A DNA stretch of 43,897 bases from Rhodospirillaceae bacterium (lineage in GTDB: Bacteria > Pseudomonadota > Alphaproteobacteria > MPNO01 > UBA2964), in NCBI GenBank assembly GCA_002712335.1, contig PATI01000004.1, positions 88,462 to 132,358 on the forward strand, given 5' to 3'. The notes beneath the pieces are model-generated. The model was not told where the DNA came from, made no database searches, and saw only the letters and a program-made list of their open reading frames with translations. Positions within the stretch are counted from its first letter, which is position 1, and every line of letters starts with the position of its first letter. Of this stretch, positions 35,004 to 42,989 are shown piece after piece. The position numbers were made by a program, and so were the translations under genes.

Positions 35004-36251
35004 TTAGAATATCTCTTTCTGATTATCTGTCTCGAAGATGATGCCATTCTTAAAATATTTTTCCAGTTCCGTATCATTCAAATCCAGTAACCCGCGCAAT
35101 ACTTCCCGACTATGTTCACCTAGCTTGGGAGGGTAGATATGTGACGTCTCTATTTCACCCCTATATTTGATTGGATTGCCCGCTACCCTAGCAATCCTAT
35201 TACCACCACCTTCAAGATCCAGAACCATTTGACGGTTTAATACCTGCTGGTCCGAAAGAGCATCAGACAAATCATTTACTTCACCAACAGGAACGCCGGC
35301 ATCTAGAAGTGGCTGTACCCAGTATTTTGCATCTTTTTCCATAAATGCTTTTTCTAAAATTGGCCACAATTCTTTCCGATTTTTATGTCGCAACTCGTTG
35401 GTTAAAAATCTTTCATCTTTTGTAAGGAAGTCCATACCGAGCACTTCACATAGGCCTCGCCACATCCGTTCAGTATTAGCACAAACCACCAGCTCGGTAT
35501 TATTTGCCCCACAAAATGATCGGTAAGTGGGGATCGACTCATGTCCACTACCCTGCCTTCCAGGAACATCATTCGAATGCAAATAATATGCCGCTTGATA
35601 GGTTAATAACGCGACCTGACAATCAAGCATGGATATATCAACAAACTTTCCTTTACCTGTACGACGCCTCTCCTCAAGAGCTGCTAGAACGCCAATCGCC
35701 GCGTACATACCTGCCGTTAAATCCCCTATAGGCATGCCCGCCCGCACAGCAGTACGACCAAACTCTCCTGTCAAACTCATCCCCCCGGACATTGCTTGTA
35801 CAATCATATCGTAGGCGGGCCGCTCGCGGTAGGGACCCGTTTGTCCGAAACCACTAATCGAGGCCCAAATCAATTTTTCATTGCGTAATATTAAATCCTC
35901 ATACTTAAAGCCCAGCCGGTCGAGCACACCTGGTCGAAAATTTTCCATAACTATATCGCATTTTTCAGCAAGCATTTTTACCAAATCAAGACCCTCTGGC
36001 TTTTTCATATCTATAGCCACGGCTTTCTTATTTCGGTTAATAGAGAGGTAATAGCAACTATCGCCATCAATAAAATTAGGGGGAAGAGTTCTGGACCAAT
36101 CACCAGATGGGGCTTCCAGTTTAATAACCTCAGCACCAAGATCGGCAAAAATTTGTGCACTAAAAGGGCCGGCCAGAAACTGCGTCAAATCCAATACTTT
36201 TATGCCGTTCAATGGACCTGGGCGACATTGTTGCTCTTGCTTATTTTTCAT
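35004..36251 (-). CDS. CaiB/BaiF family class III CoA-transferase
   Basis: Moves CoA from a donor thioester to a free acid. The 415-residue protein has the typical N-terminal IKVLDLTQFLAGPFSAQIFADLGAEVIKLE, the MENFRPGVLDRLG segment and the PIGDLTAGMYAAIGVL motif, in which the aspartate is the catalytic nucleophile (about residue 176). Family length is about 380-430. It follows the molybdenum hydroxylase large-subunit gene by 10 bp and precedes the crotonase-like gene by 21 bp. It is the only candidate for substrate activation in the operon, since there is no acyl-CoA ligase there. The acid it activates cannot be deduced from sequence. Confidence 0.92.
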   Translation of the reverse strand: MKNKQEQQCRPGPLNGIKVLDLTQFLAGPFSAQIFADLGAEVIKLEAPSGDWSRTLPPNFIDGDSCYYLSINRNKKAVAIDMKKPEGLDLVKMLAEKCDIVMENFRPGVLDRLGFKYEDLILRNEKLIWASISGFGQTGPYRERPAYDMIVQAMSGGMSLTGEFGRTAVRAGMPIGDLTAGMYAAIGVLAALEERRRTGKGKFVDISMLDCQVALLTYQAAYYLHSNDVPGRQGSGHESIPTYRSFCGANNTELVVCANTERMWRGLCEVLGMDFLTKDERFLTNELRHKNRKELWPILEKAFMEKDAKYWVQPLLDAGVPVGEVNDLSDALSDQQVLNRQMVLDLEGGGNRIARVAGNPIKYRGEIETSHIYPPKLGEHSREVLRGLLDLNDTELEKYFKNGIIFETDNQKEIF

Positions 36252-36261
36252 TGTTTTATAG

Positions 36262-38607
36262 CTATATTTCTGCCTTTAATTTCCGACTGGCCTCTACAAC
36301 TTGAATGACACTAGCCGGTGTTAGAGGCACATTCATAAAATTTGCTTTAAAGGGCTGAAGCGCATTCTCTACCGCCGCTATAATAGAAGCAGCAGCCGGA
36401 ATAGTGCCCCCTTCTCCAGCCCCCTTAACGCCGAGAGGATTGAGGGGGGAGGGCGATTCGATATGAATAGTTTCCGCATCTACAACCTCCCCGGCCCCTG
36501 GGATTAAATATTCAGCAAAATTTGTCGTTAACGGATTTGCATCGGAGTCAAAATGCTGTTCCTCAAATAATGCATTCCCAATTCCATGTGCAAGGCCACC
36601 CTGAACCTGGCCATCAACAATCATGGGGTTGATAAGATTACCCGAGTCGTGGGCGATGACATAACGCAAAATTTCAACATTGCCAGTTTCAATGTCGACT
36701 TCCACTTCCGCAATATGCGTTCCATTACAGTATGCTGATTGCTCCGGTGAAAAATAATGTGTGGCCTCCAAACCGGGTTCAAAACCTGGAGGCATTGCAA
36801 AGCCCGGTGACCCTGCTACCGCATGAGATATTTCACCCAGTGTTTTATTTATTTCTGGAACACCCCTAACAAACGCCTTACCGTCCTCCAGTTCAATATC
36901 CTCTTCAGCAGCCTCCAGAAGAAACGCCGCTATTTTAATCGCCTTATCGCGAACATCTTGTGCGGCTAAATGCACTGATGGTCCAGCATTAGCGGCAATC
37001 CTGCTCGCAAAGGTTCCAACGCCATGCGCAATTTTTGTTGTATCAGCCAAATGAACTTCAATATCAGCAATATCTACTCCAAATTTCTCGGCGCAAATTT
37101 GAGCCATTGTGGTCTGGTGCCCTTGCCCCTGAGGCGCGGCACCCGTCATCAGGAAAATCTTGCCCGAAGGACCAACACGCACAGTCGCTCCCTCAAAGGG
37201 TCCAAGGCCGGTACCTTCAACATAATTTCCAATGCCAATTCCGATATAGCGCCCCTCTTGTCGGGCACTCTTTTGACGATCCTTGAATTGAGAATAGCCA
37301 ATTTTCTGAAGCGCTTCTGATTGGCAACGAGGATAATCTCCACTATCATATACTACAGGCTTTCCATCACGGAAAACCAAGCCAACTTTATAGGGCATTT
37401 TTTCCGCGGGGATCAGATTCCTGCTGCGAATTTCTGCTGGGTCAAGGCCGATTTCTTGAGCTGCCTTATCCATCAATCTTTCCATCGCAAAGACTGCTTG
37501 TGGCCGCCCAGCGCCGCGGACCGGTGTAACTTGAACCTTATTGGTTAGGGCTACGATTGTTTCCAGCCGAAAATTTGGCAGGACATACGGGCCCGGTACT
37601 GTGGTAGAAGCGATTAAAGGGGTTACAATACCCCAAGGAACGTAGGCGCCTGTATCATGAATCATCGTGCCCCTAACACCAAGAAGTTTACCACGACCAT
37701 CGAAAGCCGCTTCTAAATCCCAATATTGATCTCTCTCCTGACTAGCAGACAAAAAGTGCTCGCGACGATCCTCGATCCATTTAACGGGTCGGCATAATTG
37801 CCGCGCAATAAACGGGATAACCGCTTCTTCCGCGTAGAACATAGCTTTCGGACCGAATCCGCCCCCAACTTCCGGTGCTATCACATCAATTTCGTTTTCG
37901 TTCCAGTTTAATACGCCTATTATATTACGTTTTACCTGGTGGGGGGCCTGAGTAGCAGACCACAATATAGTCCTACCTTCATCTGGATCGTAAACAGCTA
38001 ATGTGCCCCTGCCCTCTAGGGAATGTCCGCCTCCTCGGTGGTGGCGGATTGAGACCACAACCCGATGTGAAGCACCTGAAAATGCACCCGCAACGTCACC
38101 GTATTCATTAACAAAACGTGCAGAAATATTATCCTTCCCATCACTATGAGATAACGGAGCACCGGATTTCACCGCTTCGCGCGCATCTGAAGCACTCGGC
38201 AGCACCTCCCAGTCAATCGCAATCGCAGCAGCCGCATCTTCGGCAAGATAGCGACTTTCTGCAACAACGCACGCGACAGCCTCTCCGGCAAAGTGCACTT
38301 CATCTCGCGCCAGTAAGTAAGGCATCATAGGTTGCACAATCGAAGGATTTGGCAACAAGAGTAGTAATTTATTATCTTGGATGTCCTTTGGAAAATCTTC
38401 CAATGTAAATACACCACAAACGCCCTCCATGGCCTTTGCCGCAGAAGTCTCAATTTTGGTAAATCTAGCATGGGGATGAGGACTTCTAACAAACACCGCA
38501 TGCAATGTATTAGAAAATTGGACATCATCCGTATAGGTGCCATTACCCTTTAAAAGATCAGGGTCCTCTAGACGTTTTACCGCAGCTCCAAATAACTTAG
38601 CGCCCAT
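36262..38607 (-). CDS. molybdenum hydroxylase large subunit without adjacent small or medium subunit genes
   Basis: A 781-residue Mo-cofactor subunit, paralogous to the one at 13175-15520. Visible elements are the N-terminal VKRLEDPDLLKGNGTYTDD, VGGGFGPKA, TPVRGAGRPQ, GAAPQGQGHQTT and the C-terminal KGAGEGGTIPAA with the catalytic glutamate. The VRGAGR loop differs from the PYRGAGR of its paralogue and from the cysteine loop of true CO dehydrogenase. No 2Fe-2S or FAD-subunit gene is next to it, although both are normally needed for electron transfer; the nearest lie about 20 kb away in the other operon. It sits between the thiolase and CoA-transferase genes (21 and 10 bp gaps), and so may hydroxylate a CoA thioester or an aromatic acid. 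An AGAGAT site precedes the ATG. Confidence 0.9.
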   Translation of the reverse strand: MGAKLFGAAVKRLEDPDLLKGNGTYTDDVQFSNTLHAVFVRSPHPHARFTKIETSAAKAMEGVCGVFTLEDFPKDIQDNKLLLLLPNPSIVQPMMPYLLARDEVHFAGEAVACVVAESRYLAEDAAAAIAIDWEVLPSASDAREAVKSGAPLSHSDGKDNISARFVNEYGDVAGAFSGASHRVVVSIRHHRGGGHSLEGRGTLAVYDPDEGRTILWSATQAPHQVKRNIIGVLNWNENEIDVIAPEVGGGFGPKAMFYAEEAVIPFIARQLCRPVKWIEDRREHFLSASQERDQYWDLEAAFDGRGKLLGVRGTMIHDTGAYVPWGIVTPLIASTTVPGPYVLPNFRLETIVALTNKVQVTPVRGAGRPQAVFAMERLMDKAAQEIGLDPAEIRSRNLIPAEKMPYKVGLVFRDGKPVVYDSGDYPRCQSEALQKIGYSQFKDRQKSARQEGRYIGIGIGNYVEGTGLGPFEGATVRVGPSGKIFLMTGAAPQGQGHQTTMAQICAEKFGVDIADIEVHLADTTKIAHGVGTFASRIAANAGPSVHLAAQDVRDKAIKIAAFLLEAAEEDIELEDGKAFVRGVPEINKTLGEISHAVAGSPGFAMPPGFEPGLEATHYFSPEQSAYCNGTHIAEVEVDIETGNVEILRYVIAHDSGNLINPMIVDGQVQGGLAHGIGNALFEEQHFDSDANPLTTNFAEYLIPGAGEVVDAETIHIESPSPLNPLGVKGAGEGGTIPAAASIIAAVENALQPFKANFMNVPLTPASVIQVVEASRKLKAEI

Positions 38608-38628
38608 ACTTATCTCTTTCCGGTTTCG

Positions 38629-39768
38629 TTAACGTGCAAAAAGATGTATTGAACATACACCATGGTCAAAACCTGACACCCCACCCCCGGTGCAGTGTGT
38701 CAGCCCTACCTTTGCCCCTTCAACCTGCCTTTGTCCGCATTGTCCACGGAGTTGACGTACAATTTCAACAATTTGCGCGACCCCAGTTGAACCAATCGGA
38801 TGACCTTTGGATAACAATCCCCCGCTTGGATTAACAGGAATTCTACCGCCAACTGAAGTATCCCCGTCTGCTAAAAGCCTAGCCGCTTCACCTTTGTCGC
38901 AAAAGCCAAGGGCCTCATAATAAAGCAATTCAGCAATGGCAAAAGCATCATGTACCTCGGCTAAATCTATATCTTCCGGCCCTATACCAGCCTCCTCATA
39001 GAGCTGCTGAGCACCTCTCAATGTAATTTCAGGGGAAGTCATATCGCGATACCCCGTCATGTATTTTCCAGAATTAATTTCTGATCCAATAACTTTGACT
39101 GGAGTGGTAGTATATTGTTTAGCTTTTTCAGCTGAACAAACTACCACGGCTGCCGCCCCATCGCCGGACGGACAGCAGTGGAACAACCTCAAGGGATCAG
39201 CAACTTGTCTAGAGGCCAAGACTTCTTCACGCGTAACTTCCTTTCGAAACTGGGCATCTTCGTTCCACACCCCATGCCTTCGTGCCTTAACGGAAACATC
39301 AGCGATATCATTTTCTGTCAAGCCATATTCATACATGTAACGCCTTGCACGCATTGCATACAAAGCTGGCATTACCAAACCGTGTGATACCTCCCAGTCT
39401 TCTTTTTCTAGCGGGAGTGTTCCCCCGCCAAACTTAGTGAGTTTTTCAACCCCAATTACCAGCACCGCGTCATAAACGCCGGCAGATACCGAAATCCACG
39501 CTTCGCGAAAAGCAGTCGAACTTGAAGAACAGGCATTCTCAATATTTATAATGGGCAAGCCTGTAATACCCAGTTTCTTCAAAATTCTCTGACCAGCCAT
39601 CATCCCCCCCAAGGCGGTTCCACAATAGGTAGCCTCGATAGCGGTCTTTTTAATACCGGCATCTTCCACTGCTTGTTTTACCGCCGGCCATGCAATATCT
39701 GCCAAATGCTTCTTTGGAAATTTTCCAAAGGGCACCATTCCAGCCCCCACAATTGCAACATTGCGCAT
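38629..39768 (-). CDS. thiolase of the SCP-x/DUF35-associated type
   Basis: A thiolase-fold enzyme of 379 residues, forming or cleaving beta-keto acyl-CoA or related C-C bonds. The nucleophilic cysteine is Cys80 in ENACSSSSTAF. The second-half histidine is in SKGHPIGSTGVAQ, and the last motif THCTGGGVSGFDHG supplies the other cysteine or histidine region. The sequence is of the lipid-transfer (SCP-x, Ltp2) branch, which works with a DUF35 partner. Such a partner gene directly precedes it, sharing one base (TAATG). The two gene products probably form a complex that performs thiolysis or retro-aldol cleavage of the last CoA intermediate of the pathway. Confidence 0.9.
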   Translation of the reverse strand: MRNVAIVGAGMVPFGKFPKKHLADIAWPAVKQAVEDAGIKKTAIEATYCGTALGGMMAGQRILKKLGITGLPIINIENACSSSSTAFREAWISVSAGVYDAVLVIGVEKLTKFGGGTLPLEKEDWEVSHGLVMPALYAMRARRYMYEYGLTENDIADVSVKARRHGVWNEDAQFRKEVTREEVLASRQVADPLRLFHCCPSGDGAAAVVVCSAEKAKQYTTTPVKVIGSEINSGKYMTGYRDMTSPEITLRGAQQLYEEAGIGPEDIDLAEVHDAFAIAELLYYEALGFCDKGEAARLLADGDTSVGGRIPVNPSGGLLSKGHPIGSTGVAQIVEIVRQLRGQCGQRQVEGAKVGLTHCTGGGVSGFDHGVCSIHLFAR

Positions 39769-40193
39769 TATTGTTCTCCAAATTTTATGGGAGTAAAGGC
39801 GTAGCTTTGAAGAGGCTGCCCTGCTTCGTCTTCACCAAGAAATGCCATACACACCTCAACCGGCATATCCATTACAAGACTGGCCGGATCAGCATCAATT
39901 ATATGTGCAAACACCCTGACGTCCTCTGGAAGGTCAACATATGCAGCAATAAAAGGGAGGTCCCATCCCTTAGGCGCCGCATGAACCACTGACCACGAAT
40001 AAAGTGTACCCTGCGAGCTCAGGTTAATTGGAGAGATTTCTTCGGACATGCATGCAGGACAGACGTCGGTTTGTGGAAATACTATATTTCCGCATGAGCT
40101 GCACTGGGATCCCACTAATCGTACTTCACCAGTGTCTCCAATTTTAACTAATGAACCCTCGGGGTTTAAGGTTTGACTTAAGTTTTCAATCAT
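39768..40193 (-). CDS. DUF35 (zinc-ribbon and OB-fold) protein partnering the thiolase
   Basis: A 141-residue protein with an N-terminal rubredoxin-like zinc ribbon (CSSCG and CPACM, about residues 33-52) followed by an OB fold (GTLYSWSVVH ... FAHIIDADP ... VEVCMAFLGEDE). DUF35 proteins bind acyl-CoA and act as a partner of SCP-x-type thiolases or of steroid side-chain aldolases. Its stop overlaps the thiolase start by one base, which supports a complex. It starts nine bp after the UbiD-like gene. The four zinc-ligand cysteines are complete. By itself it has no expected catalytic activity. Confidence 0.9.
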   Translation of the reverse strand: MIENLSQTLNPEGSLVKIGDTGEVRLVGSQCSSCGNIVFPQTDVCPACMSEEISPINLSSQGTLYSWSVVHAAPKGWDLPFIAAYVDLPEDVRVFAHIIDADPASLVMDMPVEVCMAFLGEDEAGQPLQSYAFTPIKFGEQ

Positions 40194-40202
40194 TTGGTAT
40201 AT

Positions 40203-41855
40203 CTACTCATCCTTTAAGTCTTGGCCAACATCTCTGATTGAGGTGTTCGGCAACACATCTTTTTTTCTAAGTTGTGCGCTACGGCGACCATTCTCCATAT
40301 AGGCCCCATCCGCAGCACGCTGAGCCATTTCTGACCACTCCTGCGACCAATCCCCAAGAGAGTAACCATGCCAGGGGCTTTCTGGCTTAAGGGCTGGTAA
40401 ACCCAGTTTTTCCCACAGTTCTTTAGCATCTTCCATAAAGTTCTTCGTTGGCAAGGCTATTGGTGGCATATCTGCTTTAAGTGTCGCATTAATTAGCATG
40501 GTTGTATCCTCGCCGTCGCCCCTTTCCAACGCCGGTCCATGACCGCGATCACGATGTTTCAAAATTTCGACATCCAACGCGGGGTTTGCGCGATATGCGA
40601 GAGCCCAAAATACTGCATCCCCCTGCGCGGGATTAATGTCCTCGTTGACAGCAATAACAAACTTTCCACACGCAGAGTCGAAATGTGCCGCAGCATAAAG
40701 CGCACGCCATACCTCTGTGCTTGGAACACCACGCTCGAATATCAAAAAAGCAAGCCGTCGAATATTGGTTAGCGGCTCGTGCAAAGAAACATGCTTGAGA
40801 CCCTTTATGCCTATATGCTCTTTTAAGTGATTAAGGAACTTAGGTTCCATTGCCACCCGTTTAATCACGCTCGACTCTGAAGGGGTAACTTGGGAAATGA
40901 TCGATGTCATGATTGCATTCCTTCGCCGGGTTATTGCCGTCACTTCAAAGATAAAATTAAATTCTTCAAGATTAATGTGACCATGGCTTTCCCCGAATGG
41001 CCCCTCTGGCTCGAGCATATCTGTATCTACCAAACCCTCGATGACAATTTCAGCGTCAGCTGGCACCAATAAATCAATAGTTTTTGCCTTTACAACGCGA
41101 ATGGGTGAACCAGCCAGTGCCCCTGCCACTGATATTTCATCAACATTCTCCCGGACTTTTTGAGGACTAACGTAGGCCAAGGCTGGTGGACACCCTACAA
41201 TTATTGCCATAGGCATTTTTTTACCCTGCTGCTTGTACTTGCTCCAGTGTGAGTGTCCCCCTTGTCTTAAATTAACAAACATCTTTAACCCTATCCGGTT
41301 TGGAGCCTTTATACCTCCTCGATAGGTACCCATATTTTGTATGCCAGTTTCGGGATCCCGAGATATGCAGCTTGTCGCAGTCAAGTAAGGGGCAACATCA
41401 AACCCGGGGGTAGAAAGAGGTACTGGCAAAGCATCTAGACCGTTGCCCTCGCCATTAAGACTCTTCCCTTCAAAAAGTAATTCCTGACAAACCGCCTCAT
41501 TAACTTCTACTGGTGGGATCGGGGAGGCTAATGCCTGCTTCCAATGCTCACCGATTTTGGAGACGGGAACACCCATTCCAACTCCATAAATTTCCGGCGT
41601 AGTGGCTAAAGCTCCGACCACCAGTGGAACCGTATAGTCTCTCCCCCTGCTATCGGTTATATTTTTAAAAAGAAATGCCTTGCGGTTACTTTCCTTTATG
41701 CCTCCTCTGAATTGCCACCGAACCAAGGGCATTAACTCGGTATCTTTATTTATCAATGTATCAATTTCATATAGCAAATCTGCATCACGCAAATTCTCTA
41801 TGTGATCGTGCAAGTCTGGATAACCCCGATTATAGGAACGTTCTGCCTTGTTCAT
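40203..41855 (-). CDS. UbiD-family (prenylated-FMN) decarboxylase
   Basis: A reversible decarboxylase of aromatic, heteroaromatic or alpha,beta-unsaturated acids that needs prenylated FMN. The 550-residue product has the family hallmarks QNMGTYRGGIKAPNRIGLKM, GGHSHWSKY, the acidic EIVIEGLVD, and EPEGPFGESHGH, whose glutamates belong to the catalytic network. The frame is open to a Met at 41909, but AAAGGGTG lies eight nt before the ATG at 41855, which also begins nearer the conserved sequence. No ubiX gene (which makes the cofactor) lies in the window. It follows the DMT gene by 82 bp and precedes the DUF35 gene by nine bp. Sequence alone does not say which acid is used; in ubiquinone synthesis the family makes 2-polyprenylphenol, but the operon context indicates a catabolic role. 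Confidence 0.9.
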   Translation of the reverse strand: MNKAERSYNRGYPDLHDHIENLRDADLLYEIDTLINKDTELMPLVRWQFRGGIKESNRKAFLFKNITDSRGRDYTVPLVVGALATTPEIYGVGMGVPVSKIGEHWKQALASPIPPVEVNEAVCQELLFEGKSLNGEGNGLDALPVPLSTPGFDVAPYLTATSCISRDPETGIQNMGTYRGGIKAPNRIGLKMFVNLRQGGHSHWSKYKQQGKKMPMAIIVGCPPALAYVSPQKVRENVDEISVAGALAGSPIRVVKAKTIDLLVPADAEIVIEGLVDTDMLEPEGPFGESHGHINLEEFNFIFEVTAITRRRNAIMTSIISQVTPSESSVIKRVAMEPKFLNHLKEHIGIKGLKHVSLHEPLTNIRRLAFLIFERGVPSTEVWRALYAAAHFDSACGKFVIAVNEDINPAQGDAVFWALAYRANPALDVEILKHRDRGHGPALERGDGEDTTMLINATLKADMPPIALPTKNFMEDAKELWEKLGLPALKPESPWHGYSLGDWSQEWSEMAQRAADGAYMENGRRSAQLRKKDVLPNTSIRDVGQDLKDE

Positions 41856-41937
41856 TAAGCACCCTTTGCTTTCATGGGCAATTAACCACGAACGAAACAC
41901 ACCAATCAACAGGGGTATTAAATTAAAATCCGACTTT

Positions 41938-42825
41938 CTAATTTTTCTGAATGCGCTCTCGATAGGAAATTATCGTTGTTGCCAGCACAATCGTAAATGC
42001 CCCCACCCAGGTCCAAATGTCGGGAACTTCAGAAAACACAATATACCCAAATGCTGTTGCCCAAATCATTCGAGTAAATGAAATTGGCTCAGCAAAACTG
42101 AGGTCGGCAATTGCATAGGCTTTCGCAGTAAACAGATGCGCTAGACTGCCAAGGGTTCCGATTACAACGAGCCCAATTAATTGCTCCATAGTTGGCCATT
42201 GCCAATGAAATAACGCTGCAATTAATGTAATTGGCGTCATAAGGAATTGAACGTAAGCAGCAATAGTTGCAGGATCCTCAGTCTTGGTAAGACTTTTTGC
42301 GCAAAGTTTAGAAATAGCCGCTGTAGCGGTAGCGGCAATTGTCAGCAAAGCCCCAATATTTACCGCTTCAAAACCCGGGCGAATAACCATTAATGCCCCT
42401 GCAGCACCTACTATTAAGGCTGTCCACCTCCAAAATCGGACTCGCTCCGAAAATGTTAATATAGCCCCAAGGGTTACAAATAATGGACCCGTCAAGGCAA
42501 GAGCAGTCGCATCTGCCAAAGGGATAAGCGAGAGAGCTGTAAACCAAGCCAGCATTGATATTGAATTAATACAAGCTCGAAACGTGTGAAGACCCAATCG
42601 CTTAGTTTTGAATCTCCCAATCCCGCCCCGCATTAACAAGGGAATAAGCACTAAAAATCCGAATAAATTCCGAAAAAAAGCAATCAGAAAAGGATGTAAT
42701 TCGAAAGACACCAGACGCACAGTACCGTGCATAAAAGCAAACATTGCTCCAGCGAGAATCATAAAACTGGTGGCAAGGACCGCCTGCGAGGTGGTTGCAG
42801 ATGGGCCTCGGGGCGATATAGTCAT
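41938..42825 (-). CDS. EamA/DMT-family transporter, first gene of the catabolic operon
   Basis: A 295-residue permease with ten predicted helices in two EamA repeats, related in plan to the three DMT proteins at 17-20 kb (for example LADATALALTGPLFVTLGA compared with LADATAI). A GAGGA ribosome site nine nt before the ATG at 42825 is good. It is the first gene of the nine-gene operon and is the most likely uptake system for its substrate. It lies 82 bp upstream of the UbiD-like gene, the widest gap in the run, so an internal promoter there is possible. Confidence 0.86.
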   Translation of the reverse strand: MTISPRGPSATTSQAVLATSFMILAGAMFAFMHGTVRLVSFELHPFLIAFFRNLFGFLVLIPLLMRGGIGRFKTKRLGLHTFRACINSISMLAWFTALSLIPLADATALALTGPLFVTLGAILTFSERVRFWRWTALIVGAAGALMVIRPGFEAVNIGALLTIAATATAAISKLCAKSLTKTEDPATIAAYVQFLMTPITLIAALFHWQWPTMEQLIGLVVIGTLGSLAHLFTAKAYAIADLSFAEPISFTRMIWATAFGYIVFSEVPDIWTWVGAFTIVLATTIISYRERIQKN

Positions 42826-42851
42826 CCGATACTTTCCTCGAATTTCTTTTG

Positions 42852-42877
42852 ATCAGCCTAGAGAAAACTAGCCTGAT
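42852..42877. promoter_or_regulatory. imperfect inverted repeat in the divergent promoter region
   Basis: ATCAGCCTAG and CTAGCCTGAT form 10-base arms around AGAAAA with one mismatched pair. The repeat lies 27 nt upstream of the DMT4 ATG and inside the 164 bp region between that operon and the divergent ene reductase gene. It could bind a dimeric regulator or form a leader hairpin. No regulator gene is nearby and the site is not otherwise supported. Confidence 0.4.
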
Positions 42878-42989
42878 GATTTCGTAACCTAATTGATTGT
42901 AGCCCCCTCAAAAACTATGCACCACCGTGTACTTGCCATAGAAAATTTCCAGTATAAGCTCGCTTAAACCTATTTTAACGGAGAAAAAA

